A DNA stretch of 64,000 bases, taken from positions 1 to 64,000 of IMG/VR virus record IMGVR_UViG_3300049783_000824; one strand, given 5' to 3'. Position numbers and translations under genes: made by a program. Every line of letters starts with the position of its first letter. Position 1 is the first letter of the stretch. The stretch is from a virus. Positions 33,502 to 41,360 of the stretch are shown piece after piece. The notes under the pieces were generated by a model. That model was not told where the DNA came from. It saw nothing but the letters and a program-made list of their open reading frames with translations, and made no database searches.

Positions 33502-34386
33502 ATGAGATCTTATATTTTCCCCACAATAGTAATGTTGGCAGCATTGGCACTCGCAGCTGGTGCAGCCTTATTTACTATACTTGGATTTCGAGAATTATTT
33601 GAACCGTCATTAAAGATAACCTTAATGGCAGCTTCAATTGAACTCGGTAAGATTGTTGCCGTATCTGCACTATATCAGTTCAAGGATGTTCTGGGGTGGA
33701 TATCAAAACTATTCCTACTATTCCTAATTATTGTTGCTATGGCAGTTACTTCTATGGGTGTTTATGGATACCTATCAAGTGCATACCAACGGGATTCGTT
33801 GGCAATAACCCAGAACAGTGCTAAGCTTGAGCTTTTAAGTAGCAGGAAAGCAGCCTTAGAGCAACGCCTAGGCGGTATGGATCAACAGATAGCAAACGTA
33901 CCAGAGGCATACGTGTCGAAGCGTATGGAGCTTATATCAACGTTTAAACCCGAACGTACATCAGTATTGAATGAACTGGACGTGCTAGAACAACAAAACC
34001 TAGATTTAACACTAGATAAGCTTAGCAAAGAGACCGAATTTGGTGCAATATTGTTATTAGCTAACTCAGTAGATTGGCTAGATGCAGATAATGCAATGTT
34101 GTATTTTATACTGGCAGTCATATTCATCTTTGACCCGATGGCAATAGCCTTGACGTTTGCGTCTAACGTAGGGTATGCTAAGGCTGCTTCAGACACAGCT
34201 AAGAAAAATGATACTGTTGAACCTGTAGTTGTTGACCAACCCACATCTAGTTTAAATGATGATGAAGTTAAAAGCATAGCTACAGCCCTTAGTGACTTGG
34301 CAAATGAAGTTAAAGAAATGAAGAATTCCACCCCAAAGAACAATCGTTCTGAAATATTAGATAACATGAGAAAACAAAAAGCTTGA
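33502..34386 (+). CDS. Conserved membrane protein with coiled-coil loop
   Basis: A 294-residue protein with about four transmembrane segments: near 8-28, 40-57 (weak), 67-90 and 194-218. Between the third and fourth lies a long charged helical domain (about 95-190) with heptad character that probably crosses or faces the periplasm. The C-terminus is a cytoplasmic helical tail. The LGFRELFEPSLKITLMAASIELGKIV segment is one I recognise from phage membrane proteins. It may anchor phage processes to the inner membrane; function unknown. Confidence 0.65.
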   Translation: MRSYIFPTIVMLAALALAAGAALFTILGFRELFEPSLKITLMAASIELGKIVAVSALYQFKDVLGWISKLFLLFLIIVAMAVTSMGVYGYLSSAYQRDSLAITQNSAKLELLSSRKAALEQRLGGMDQQIANVPEAYVSKRMELISTFKPERTSVLNELDVLEQQNLDLTLDKLSKETEFGAILLLANSVDWLDADNAMLYFILAVIFIFDPMAIALTFASNVGYAKAASDTAKKNDTVEPVVVDQPTSSLNDDEVKSIATALSDLANEVKEMKNSTPKNNRSEILDNMRKQKA

Positions 34387-34411
34387 TAACCCAACCATAA
34401 TCTTGTATAAT
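34383..34411 (+). promoter_or_regulatory. Strong host-type promoter for the clamp-loader genes
   Basis: TTGATA (34383-34388), a 17-bp spacer, then TATAAT (34406-34411), 26 bases before the gp44 ATG. It is one of the closest matches to sigma70 consensus in the window. Confidence 0.7.
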
Positions 34412-34436
34412 CGTCCCCTTATAAGGGAATTGATAT

Positions 34437-35369
34437 ATGTTAAAAAAACTATGGGTACGATCATACATGCCCACCAAACTTGAAGATTATGTTTTTCAAA
34501 ATGAACACAACAGGGTTCAATTTACCAAATTCGTAAAAGATAAATCCTTCCCCCATTTGCTGTTGAAAGGACATAAGGGTTCGGGCAAGACTACCATGGC
34601 CCTTATCCTTAAGAATGAACTCGGCATACTCGACGGTGATTTTAAATTTCTAAACTCAGCGGATGATAACTCTATTAATGTGGTTCGTAATGTTATTAAA
34701 CCTTTTAGTGAATCAATGCCTCTTGGTGAATTTAAGGTAGTCCTATTAGACGAAGCTGAGTTTTTAAGTACAGAAGCACAGAAAGCATTATGTGGTATGC
34801 TGGAGCGATACTCAGATACTGTCAGGTTTATATTAACATGTAATAGACCACACAAGATAATACCTGAACTCAAATCACGGTGTACAGAATTCTCCTTTAA
34901 TGAATTTGATAAGAAGTCAATGGCAACACATGTATATAAAATCCTGAAGAACGAGGGTGTTACGGTGTCCAGTGTTGAACTGCTTATGGGCTATGTTAAT
35001 GAAAGCTACCCAGACATGCGTAAGATACTGCAAAACCTAGAGACTAACGTTATTGATGGGGTATTAGAGCCAGCAAATGGCAGTGATGAGAAAAGCCAAC
35101 TCCTTTTGGACATTGTTGACCAGCTAAGTGCAGGTAAATGGTTAGAGGTTAGGGCCGGTATTGTACAGAACATTGAGGAGCATGAATGGGATGAGATTTA
35201 TAGATTTCTATACGATAACTTAGATCAAATTGAAGGCTTTGATAACACAGACAATTGGAAGTGTGGTATCATTATACTTGCAGATCATATCAGGTTTCAT
35301 TATCAGGTTGCTGACCCTGAAATAAATTTCAGCGCATGTATGATAAGACTATCAGGAGTTATTAAATAA
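34437..35369 (+). CDS. Sliding-clamp loader large subunit (gp44-like)
   Basis: A 310-residue AAA+ ATPase. Walker A is GHKGSGKTT (45-53), Walker B is VVLLDEAEFL (101-110, DEAE type), sensor 1 is ILTCNRPHKI (about 132-141) and the arginine-finger motif is ELKSRCTEF (144-152). Length matches T4 gp44 (319). It opens the gp45-type clamp with the small subunit. The clamp gene itself is not in the window. A gp62 candidate follows after one small gene. AAGGGAATTGAT precedes the ATG. Confidence 0.93.
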   Translation: MLKKLWVRSYMPTKLEDYVFQNEHNRVQFTKFVKDKSFPHLLLKGHKGSGKTTMALILKNELGILDGDFKFLNSADDNSINVVRNVIKPFSESMPLGEFKVVLLDEAEFLSTEAQKALCGMLERYSDTVRFILTCNRPHKIIPELKSRCTEFSFNEFDKKSMATHVYKILKNEGVTVSSVELLMGYVNESYPDMRKILQNLETNVIDGVLEPANGSDEKSQLLLDIVDQLSAGKWLEVRAGIVQNIEEHEWDEIYRFLYDNLDQIEGFDNTDNWKCGIIILADHIRFHYQVADPEINFSACMIRLSGVIK

Positions 35370-35689
35370 TGACAAGAGAATTACAATTAGATGAAGACCA
35401 AGCAAGACTAGACTTAGATAACGTATCTAAGTTTTCTGACAAAAATCAACGTCTGGCATGGAGACGTAAGCGAACAAAAATGGATGAGTTGTTAGCAAAA
35501 ATTCTGCCATACGAAGAACAAATCTTGGAGATAATCTACGAGAAGCAATCAATTATGGATGATATTGAAGTCGTGCGGAAGGCAATGGTAAAAGAATGTG
35601 TTCACCCTGCTGACTATCTTGTGCATAAGGGAAACTTTATACTGTGCAAATTTTGCAAAAACAAAATTGTAATTAACAATGGCAAATAA
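35369..35689 (+). CDS. Conserved small phage protein with a C-terminal Cys/His zinc-type motif
   Basis: A 106-residue protein overlapping the clamp-loader stop by one base, with an AGGAG site. The helical part (SDKNQRLAWRRKRTKMDELLAKILPYEEQIL) is followed by ECVHPADYLVHKGNFILCKFCKNKI, a C-x-H ... CxxC arrangement that probably binds zinc. I recognise it as a conserved T4-like protein encoded with the clamp loader. Function unknown. Confidence 0.65.
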   Translation: MTRELQLDEDQARLDLDNVSKFSDKNQRLAWRRKRTKMDELLAKILPYEEQILEIIYEKQSIMDDIEVVRKAMVKECVHPADYLVHKGNFILCKFCKNKIVINNGK

Positions 35690-36137
35690 GCTTGATATCT
35701 TCAAGGTATTGGAAAAGGTAGACGATTTTGACATCGACTACTTTAATGGGCTAACTGATGATGAGAAGAAGTCGTTAGCACCCTACGTACTTATGTTGTG
35801 GATGTCAGGTACTAAGTCTCAAACCCAGCTGATACAACTAAATGTGTTTATGAATTCATTAGTATTTAAGATTCCACCTGAACATAGTGGTTTGTTATAT
35901 AAGTTAGCATGCGTTGCTAGTGATGGCAAAAGAAAGAAGTACAATTGGGTAGGTAAGAAAACCAAAAGCAAGAAATATGCAACGGCAACCGATGTGCTAA
36001 GTAGATATTATAGATGCAGTACGACAGAAGCTCTTGGGTATATTGGTATTCTTAACTATGATGATGTTGCTGAAATTGCCATGGAACTTGGTGAACAGGA
36101 CGATACACTGAAGAAAATCAAAAAAGAGATGAAATGA
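35679..36137 (+). CDS. Clamp-loader small subunit candidate (gp62-like)
   Basis: A 152-residue helical protein overlapping the previous gene by 11 bases. The order DIDYFNGLTDDEKKSLAPYVLMLWMSG, then a middle NVFMNSLVFKIPPEHSGLLYKLAC and a W-containing stretch, is what I associate with gp62-type subunits of marine T4-like phages, and the position two genes behind gp44 agrees. gp62 holds the gp44 tetramer together. Sequence evidence is weak; context carries the call. Confidence 0.6.
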   Translation: MANKLDIFKVLEKVDDFDIDYFNGLTDDEKKSLAPYVLMLWMSGTKSQTQLIQLNVFMNSLVFKIPPEHSGLLYKLACVASDGKRKKYNWVGKKTKSKKYATATDVLSRYYRCSTTEALGYIGILNYDDVAEIAMELGEQDDTLKKIKKEMK

Positions 36138-36820
36138 GTAGTAGTGGTACATATTTTGAATGCAAGCACTGTTTAAAAAAGTTCATAAGTGAACGTTATT
36201 ATAACAAACATGAATGTGAACAAATGAAACGGTTTAAACTCCTTGGGACAAATAGGGGCAGTATTGCATATTCATGTTATTGCTCTTGGGCAACGCATAA
36301 AGGATATCGTAAGCCAACAGTAGACCATTTTATAGACTCAAGAAAATTCAAAGCATTTTTTAGGTTCATTGAATTCTCAAATAAAATGGCATTACCTGCA
36401 AGGGATAGATACATTGAGTACATGACTAGCTTAGGTATTAATCCTGTTGACTGGACAAAGAAAATTGTATACGAACATTACATAACTGAATTTGATAATA
36501 TCTTTTCCCCAGAGGATCAAGCTGCGATAACTGTTGATACCGTATTTGAACTCGCTAGAATATACGAATGTGAGACCGATGACATATTCACATACATGGA
36601 GGCTAACACGCTACTGCAATTAGTTCAAGCGAAAAAACTTTCACCTTGGGTGTTGCTATTTTCAAATAAGTTTATAAGTTTTATTCAAAATGATATGACC
36701 CGAGAACAGAGAATCATGTTAAAGACTAACATGGACATAACTTCATGGGAGGTGATATTCAAAAAATCAGTAAAGACGGCAAAGAAAATGCAGACCTATG
36801 TAAATGCGTTGGGTATTTAA
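36134..36820 (+). CDS. C2H2 zinc-finger phage protein, possible helicase-loader-type
   Basis: A 228-residue protein overlapping the previous gene by 4 bases. The start FECKHCLKKFISERYYNKHECE is a C2H2-type finger (CxxC, then H-x-C). The rest is helical with SWATHKGYRKPTVDHFIDSRKFKAFFRFIEF, YEHYITEF and LSPWVLLFSNKFISFI. I know this finger-plus-helix protein as conserved in T4-like marine phages. The helical half loosely resembles the order of elements in T4 gp59, the gp41 loader; that is speculation. It closes the clamp-loader operon. Confidence 0.6.
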   Translation: MSSSGTYFECKHCLKKFISERYYNKHECEQMKRFKLLGTNRGSIAYSCYCSWATHKGYRKPTVDHFIDSRKFKAFFRFIEFSNKMALPARDRYIEYMTSLGINPVDWTKKIVYEHYITEFDNIFSPEDQAAITVDTVFELARIYECETDDIFTYMEANTLLQLVQAKKLSPWVLLFSNKFISFIQNDMTREQRIMLKTNMDITSWEVIFKKSVKTAKKMQTYVNALGI

Positions 36821-37056
36821 CCGCAACCCCAGTTACTGATTGGGTAGATTCTACTTGTTGAATGGGGTGGTATTTGGAACTGTGAATAACCAGCCCAACA
36901 ATTAACCCATTGGGGTGTGTGGTTAATAATACGCATATATGGCATCTGCATACCATATTTGTCGAACACGGGGACTTGTTGACAACAACTATAACTATTT
37001 GACAGTGGTGAAAAGCATAGTAGGGTTATAAGTATGAGTAGTGATATTTTATACAT
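36817..37056 (-). CDS. Small exported protein with signal peptide
   Basis: A 79-residue minus-strand protein. MYKISLLILITLLCFSPLSNSYS is a typical Sec signal peptide (n-, h- and c-region). The mature part begins with two Cys and contains Trp, Cys and Pro. The Cys just after the predicted cleavage point is not in a good lipobox, so soluble periplasmic or poorly matching lipoprotein are both possible. It overlaps the stop of the upstream gene by one base (TAATG) and the end of the plus-strand gene by 4 bases. The arrangement with the upstream membrane protein resembles a two-gene lysis or superinfection cassette. Confidence 0.6.
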   Translation of the reverse strand: MYKISLLILITLLCFSPLSNSYSCCQQVPVFDKYGMQMPYMRIINHTPQWVNCWAGYSQFQIPPHSTSRIYPISNWGCG

Positions 37057-37448
37057 TATTCGAGTTCTCCAGTTGAAGGAAGTCCCTTTGAAAGGATTCC
37101 CGATGATATGATTGCTGACCGGCGTACCGATAAGGCTTCGGAATTTTGCTTTATTTGGTCGTATATTCGTTGTGAATTTAATGACATGGGTTCAACTGGC
37201 ACACCAGTTTGGACAGATGTTGCAGTTGTTGCAGCTACATCAGACTCTATCTCACTCAGCCTATAGTCATTGAGTGACAAGTGGAGTTCTATGCTTCTGA
37301 ATTCACTCAACACGTTAGCACTGAGTATATCATTTTTACTAGCAAGATTATTGTTAGCCCAAAAAATTGCACCAGATATTGAACTAACGATTGTTATAAC
37401 ACCTATTATCATAGATATGTTGTCGTTGATTGATTTTAGTATGGCCAT
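37056..37448 (-). CDS. Single-pass membrane protein, first gene of a minus-strand pair
   Basis: A 130-residue protein with one transmembrane segment near residues 12-31 (SMIIGVITIVSSISGAIFWA) and a soluble, helical C-terminal part with heptad traces (VLSEFRSIELHLSLNDYRLSEIESDV). The topology with a short N-terminus is like inner-membrane spanins or antiholin-like proteins. It is translationally coupled to the small exported protein. No family recognised. It is isolated on the minus strand between two plus-strand operons. Confidence 0.55.
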   Translation of the reverse strand: MAILKSINDNISMIIGVITIVSSISGAIFWANNNLASKNDILSANVLSEFRSIELHLSLNDYRLSEIESDVAATTATSVQTGVPVEPMSLNSQRIYDQIKQNSEALSVRRSAIISSGILSKGLPSTGELE

Positions 37449-37470
37449 AGGTTATGATTATCCATTATTA

Positions 37471-37478
37471 TATAAATA
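37471..37478 (+). promoter_or_regulatory. T4-type late promoter octamer
   Basis: A perfect TATAAATA within a very AT-rich stretch, 31 bases before the ATG at 37510. The AT richness makes a chance match more likely than elsewhere. Confidence 0.5.
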
Positions 37479-37509
37479 TATATATGTTATTTACACTGAA
37501 GGTTAACAA

Positions 37510-38169
37510 ATGAGAGATATAGAAAACTGGATAGATATAGACACAAAACGGGTTGGATTGCTATCCAAATCTGATTGGACACAATTACCAGATAGTGGGC
37601 TTAGTAAAAGCTGTGTTATTGAATGGAAGGTCTGGCGTGGTGCTATGCGTAAAGTCAATAAGCATATCTACGATCAACCGTTGGTGGCAGTTGTTGTTAT
37701 TAAAGAGTTGCAGGACAGTTTACCCAAAAATGTATACGCTGATAACACTGTGCAGGTAGCATCTGACGGCCCAATTATACCACAACCTAAAGAGAAAACA
37801 ATAGACGACATCCGGGACTTACCTGAAGGTAAAATTTACGGCAAGACTAAACTTGAGGTTGAATATAGAAGTAAAATACTTAAGGCATCACCCCCATTGG
37901 AATTATCATTCCTATACTCAGAACGTCTTAGTCAGGCTATTGACTACTTATCAGACAACGGTACTGCGTTCCCGTTGCTTGACGTTCTTTCTGAAAGTTT
38001 GGGCAAGTCCACGGAAGAAGTAGCAGTTAGTATACTCAAAAAGCAAACAAATACTATCAATAGTTTTGCAACCATTGAACGTGGCTATATCGAATGCTTG
38101 AAAGACGTAAATAAATCTGCTACAATGTCTGATATAAAAGAGGCTCTAGTTAAATTCGATGGATATTGA
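37510..38169 (+). CDS. Tail-assembly-chaperone-like protein (SDWTQLPDS motif)
   Basis: A 219-residue protein. RVGLLSKSDWTQLPDSGLSKSCVIEWKVWRGAMRKV (about 14-49) matches the R-LL--SDWTQ-PD--L----W--YR-LR pattern of phage tail-fibre-assembly/XkdW-type proteins. The rest is helical and variable. Such proteins are small virion-assembly factors. The upstream late octamer fits. The end overlaps the DnaE-like fragment gene by 11 bases, an odd pairing of a tail-type gene with a polymerase-type gene. Confidence 0.6.
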   Translation: MRDIENWIDIDTKRVGLLSKSDWTQLPDSGLSKSCVIEWKVWRGAMRKVNKHIYDQPLVAVVVIKELQDSLPKNVYADNTVQVASDGPIIPQPKEKTIDDIRDLPEGKIYGKTKLEVEYRSKILKASPPLELSFLYSERLSQAIDYLSDNGTAFPLLDVLSESLGKSTEEVAVSILKKQTNTINSFATIERGYIECLKDVNKSATMSDIKEALVKFDGY

Positions 38170-38728
38170 TATAGACCTGATACCGGGCGTAGACCCACGT
38201 GAGTTGTTTAGAAATGCTATACCAGCATCGATGGTAAATGATGGTGTGTTGAAGAAGCACCCCGTAGGATATTACTTCCAAGATATACCTGTAGATAAAG
38301 TAACTGGGCTATCAGCAATACCATACAAAGAGTCTGAAGACTTCGGGTATTATAAAATAGACCTACTCACCGTTAATATACTCAAATCATTTGACTCAAA
38401 AGAAGAAATGGTTAGGCTGCAGAAGATAGAACCTAATTGGAATTTATTAAAAGATGCGAAAGTTGTTGAAAAGCTATTCCATCTTGGTAAGCACTACAGT
38501 GTAATCAATAAGGTAAAACCAAAAAGTATTCTAGCATTAGCTGATGTGTTTGCATTAATCCGACCAAACAAAAGACCACTGCTTGATAAATACATTGAGA
38601 ACCCAGAGAAATACCGAACTGAGTTGTACACTAAGCGTGCACCGGAAGATATGCGCAAAGCACACGCTATACCATATGCAATCTTGATTGTATTACAATT
38701 ACATTTAGTTGAGCAAGGAAGACTATGA
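38159..38728 (+). CDS. DnaE-like DNA polymerase III alpha fragment, C-terminal half of the split core (catalytic Asp motifs)
   Basis: A 189-residue protein beginning MDIDIDLIPGVDPRELF, which corresponds to the PDxDxDF---RR motif with two catalytic Asp of bacterial PolIII alpha. It continues with KKHPVGYYF (32-40), like the HPAG motif, and GYYKIDLLTVNIL (63-75), like the KFDFLGL motif with the third catalytic Asp (Asp68). The spacing between Asp pair and third Asp is about 62 residues against about 150 in E. coli, so the core is much reduced. The piece N-terminal to this point is the separate gene at 32125. It overlaps both neighbours by a few bases. Confidence 0.65.
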   Translation: MDIDIDLIPGVDPRELFRNAIPASMVNDGVLKKHPVGYYFQDIPVDKVTGLSAIPYKESEDFGYYKIDLLTVNILKSFDSKEEMVRLQKIEPNWNLLKDAKVVEKLFHLGKHYSVINKVKPKSILALADVFALIRPNKRPLLDKYIENPEKYRTELYTKRAPEDMRKAHAIPYAILIVLQLHLVEQGRL

Positions 38729-39078
38729 GAAAATTAACTGAAATACTAGCGGAAAAACAATTTAACTTGAGCAATACCGAGAAGGCTATCATTGCGTCTA
38801 TGTCAATATCACCTACCCCCGAAATGTCATATGGTGTGGTTACTGGTGCACGAAACTCAGTCACTGCACGTAAGCAATTAGAAGCAGTAGGTTTGATAAA
38901 TGTTGATGATGAAACCAAAACAGCTGAGCTTACATCTGCGGGTACTCAAGTATTAACTTATGAGAACCTCACAGATGAAGCTGGTGAGCTAACCGATAGG
39001 GGTAAGGAACTTGTAGACCGGTATAAGTCAGATATCGGTGAATGGAAAAAGTTCGAATCATTTAAGCGTTTTACTTAA
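38725..39078 (+). CDS. Small protein with winged-helix-like pattern
   Basis: A 117-residue protein whose ATG overlaps the previous stop by 4 bases. The order NLSNTEKAIIASMSISPTPEMSYGVVTGARNSVTARKQLEAVGLINVDDETKTAELTSAG looks like a helix-helix-recognition-helix followed by a beta wing, as in small winged-helix DNA-binding proteins. It may regulate transcription or bind DNA with the DnaE-like fragment. A conserved phage protein by memory; function unproven. Confidence 0.5.
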   Translation: MRKLTEILAEKQFNLSNTEKAIIASMSISPTPEMSYGVVTGARNSVTARKQLEAVGLINVDDETKTAELTSAGTQVLTYENLTDEAGELTDRGKELVDRYKSDIGEWKKFESFKRFT

Positions 39079-39499
39079 GTCGTTTCCTTACTATTTCTAT
39101 ACCCTGAGAAACTTCCTTCTTCTTTCTCTTTCTAATCTTAGATGGGCCATCCATATTAAAATGTGGTAATGGTCCAATAACCCTAGTTACGTAATCTAGG
39201 GGGAAAGCTCGTAGTATATTTTCAGTAGACTCACTAAGACCTCTCCTAGAGAATTCAATGGAAATAGGATACCTATCACCATTGGTATGATACCACTCAT
39301 CTGCAATCTCAATCAAGGTTTCTTCATCAAACCGTTCAGGACCACATAGATCAATAACATACCCGTATATGTATTTCTTTGATACGTTATCAACTATATT
39401 AAGAAAACTTTTGTCGTTATAACGTATAAGCGTTATGAACTGATATCCTTCATAGTCATCTGGATGTGGTTCTACTACCAATGGAAATTTCTTACTCAT
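39071..39499 (-). CDS. Hypothetical protein on the minus strand
   Basis: A 142-residue protein, convergent with and overlapping its neighbour by 8 bases. AGGATC precedes the ATG. It contains YEGYQFITLIRYNDKSFLNIVDN, YGYVIDLCGPERFDEETLIEIADEWY and a basic C-terminus with KIRKRKKKEV. I recall the middle segment from T4-like phage hypothetical proteins. Function unknown. Confidence 0.6.
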   Translation of the reverse strand: MSKKFPLVVEPHPDDYEGYQFITLIRYNDKSFLNIVDNVSKKYIYGYVIDLCGPERFDEETLIEIADEWYHTNGDRYPISIEFSRRGLSESTENILRAFPLDYVTRVIGPLPHFNMDGPSKIRKRKKKEVSQGIEIVRKRLK

Positions 39500-39615
39500 G
39501 ATTAAGATCCTTTATTATTTCATACACTTAATATCTATAGCCATTATATCCCGAAGTCACAATAACTAACATGTATATTAAAACACAACCGTTTATGCTG
39601 GGAATCCAGTATGGG

Positions 39616-41277
39616 CTATAGTGCTGGTAATTGGTATATGTATGCCTTACCTGACCCATCAGTAACACCATCTTCAGTTTCACCCTGTGCACCAACTATT
39701 GCATAGTTTCCATCTATTGCCACAGACGATCCGAATTGGTCAGCACCACTAGTACCATGTGCATTTGGATTATCTAATGTAAATAATAATGCCCCAGTAG
39801 TGACATTAAATATGTATGCCTTACCTGAACTAAAACCATCAACATCATCTTCGTTAGATGCACCAGCTATAGCATAATTACCACCTATGGCTACAGTCTG
39901 AGCGAAACGGTCACCAGTACTAGTACTGTATGCATTTGGGTTATCTAATGTAAATAATAATGCCCCAGTTGTAACGTTAAATATGTATGCTTTACCTGAA
40001 AGACCACCGGCATCAGCCTCGTTGTATGCACCAACTATTGCATAGTCTCCACTTATTGCAACAACGGATGCAAAGTAGTCAGTAGCACTAGTACTGTATG
40101 CATTTGGATTATCTAATGTAAATAATAATGCCCCAGTCGTGGCATTAAATATGTATGCCTTACCTGAACCGTTACCACCAGCATCATCTTCGAAAGGTGC
40201 ACCAGCTATAGCATAATTACCACCTATGGCTACAGTCTGACCGAAACGGTCATCATTACTAGTACTATATGCATTTGGATTATCTAATGTAACTAATAAT
40301 GCCCCAGTTGTGACATTGAATATGTATGCCTTACCACTACTGGTGCCACCAGCATCATCTTCCTTCCATGCGCTAACAATTGCGGAGTTTCCATCTATTG
40401 CTACAGAATATCCGAAACGGTCATCTAAACTTGTACCGAATGGGTTTGGGTTATCTAATGTAAATAATAAAGCCCCAGTTGCAACATTAAATATGTATGC
40501 CTTACCGGAATCATTACCATTAGCATCATTTTCACCCCACGCACCAACTATTGCATAGTTTTCACTTACCGCAACAGATATCCCGAAGTAATCAGAAGCA
40601 GTAGTGCCGAATGAATTTGGGTTGTCAAGTGTATGTAATAGTGCACCGGTTGTAACGTTAAATATGTATGCCTTACCACTACTGGTGCCACCTGCATCAT
40701 CTTCTGAATATGCCCCAACTATTGCGTAGTTACCACTTAGAGATGCACTGTTTCCGAAAACGTCTTGAAAACCAGTACCGTATGCATTTGGGTTATCTAA
40801 TGTATGTAATAATAATGGTGCACTGATTGGTGGTGTAATAGATGGTGTAATAGATGGTGTAATAGATGGTGTAATAGATGGTGTAATAGATGGTGTAATA
40901 GATGGTGTTACTGCTGGTGTTACTGCTGGTGTTACTGCTGGTGTTACCGTTACAGAGGGTAAAGATAGATAATCCCATACCATAAGATGTGCAATACCGA
41001 CAGTTGGTGCATCAAAATCTACAGTTATGGTTGATTCATCGGTAAGTGTAATTGACACAAAATCTTTTTTAGTAATATCTTCACCGTTCTCATCATATAT
41101 TCGGAGTATTAATGATTTTGATTGCCTACCATGTATTATAACCCAAGAGGCTCTTGGGTATTCTATCTTGAATCTATATGACCAAAAACCAGCACCAACC
41201 AACTCACTCGCGTTGATTGCATGCTTTCCTGTCACCAAGTCGATGTATACTGGAACAATTCTACTGTTATTAGTCAT
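39616..41277 (-). CDS. Seven-blade beta-propeller protein with Thr/Pro linker, probable adhesin or fibre
   Basis: A 553-residue protein. An N-terminal beta-rich domain (1-115) is followed by a low-complexity linker of TPAV and TPSI repeats (about 116-150) and then seven repeats of about 57 residues, each carrying a LLFTLDNPNAYSTS strand, an FG-SVAI--NYAIVGA core and a GKAYIFNVTTGA end. Seven such FG-GAP-like repeats predict a closed seven-blade propeller. The linker plus propeller suggests a particle-displayed binding head. The gene lies alone on the minus strand behind its own late promoter. Host-surface recognition is inferred. Confidence 0.7.
   Translation of the reverse strand: MTNNSRIVPVYIDLVTGKHAINASELVGAGFWSYRFKIEYPRASWVIIHGRQSKSLILRIYDENGEDITKKDFVSITLTDESTITVDFDAPTVGIAHLMVWDYLSLPSVTVTPAVTPAVTPAVTPSITPSITPSITPSITPSITPSITPPISAPLLLHTLDNPNAYGTGFQDVFGNSASLSGNYAIVGAYSEDDAGGTSSGKAYIFNVTTGALLHTLDNPNSFGTTASDYFGISVAVSENYAIVGAWGENDANGNDSGKAYIFNVATGALLFTLDNPNPFGTSLDDRFGYSVAIDGNSAIVSAWKEDDAGGTSSGKAYIFNVTTGALLVTLDNPNAYSTSNDDRFGQTVAIGGNYAIAGAPFEDDAGGNGSGKAYIFNATTGALLFTLDNPNAYSTSATDYFASVVAISGDYAIVGAYNEADAGGLSGKAYIFNVTTGALLFTLDNPNAYSTSTGDRFAQTVAIGGNYAIAGASNEDDVDGFSSGKAYIFNVTTGALLFTLDNPNAHGTSGADQFGSSVAIDGNYAIVGAQGETEDGVTDGSGKAYIYQLPAL
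40832..40945. repeat. Tandem 12-bp repeats coding the Thr/Pro linker
   Basis: Six near-identical copies of a 12-base unit (GGTGTAATAGAT on the plus strand) followed by about three copies of GGTGTTACTGCT. Read on the minus strand they code TPSI and TPAV. Perfect tandem units in frame can expand or shrink by slippage without frameshift, changing linker length. Confidence 0.85.
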
Positions 41278-41318
41278 TTATAAAAAACCTTTTATATGAT
41301 TATATGTATTTATAAATG
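41275..41318 (-). promoter_or_regulatory. Minus-strand late promoter overlapping a 10-bp inverted repeat that includes the start codon
   Basis: On the minus strand TATAAATA lies at 41314-41307. The 10-base segment CATTTATAAA (minus strand, 41318-41309) is perfectly complementary to TTTATAAATG (41284-41275), which contains the ATG of the propeller gene. RNA from the late promoter (start about 41301) lacks the first arm, whereas read-through RNA would fold over the start codon. Confidence 0.6.
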
Positions 41319-41325
41319 CTCCAGA

Positions 41326-41333
41326 CATAAATA
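41326..41333 (+). promoter_or_regulatory. Variant late promoter (CATAAATA)
   Basis: CATAAATA 28 bases before the ATG at 41361, back to back with the minus-strand late promoter of the propeller gene. The first base deviates from the T4 octamer. Confidence 0.4.
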
Positions 41334-41360
41334 GTACCATAGACGATTGGAATATATTTT

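Noticed and set aside
37471-37478. Using this TATAAATA as firm proof that the tail-chaperone-like gene is late
   Set aside because: The surrounding stretch is almost pure A/T, so a chance octamer is plausible; kept as a moderate-confidence promoter only.
40832-40945. CRISPR-like array
   Set aside because: The repeats are contiguous 12-mers without spacers and lie inside a coding frame.
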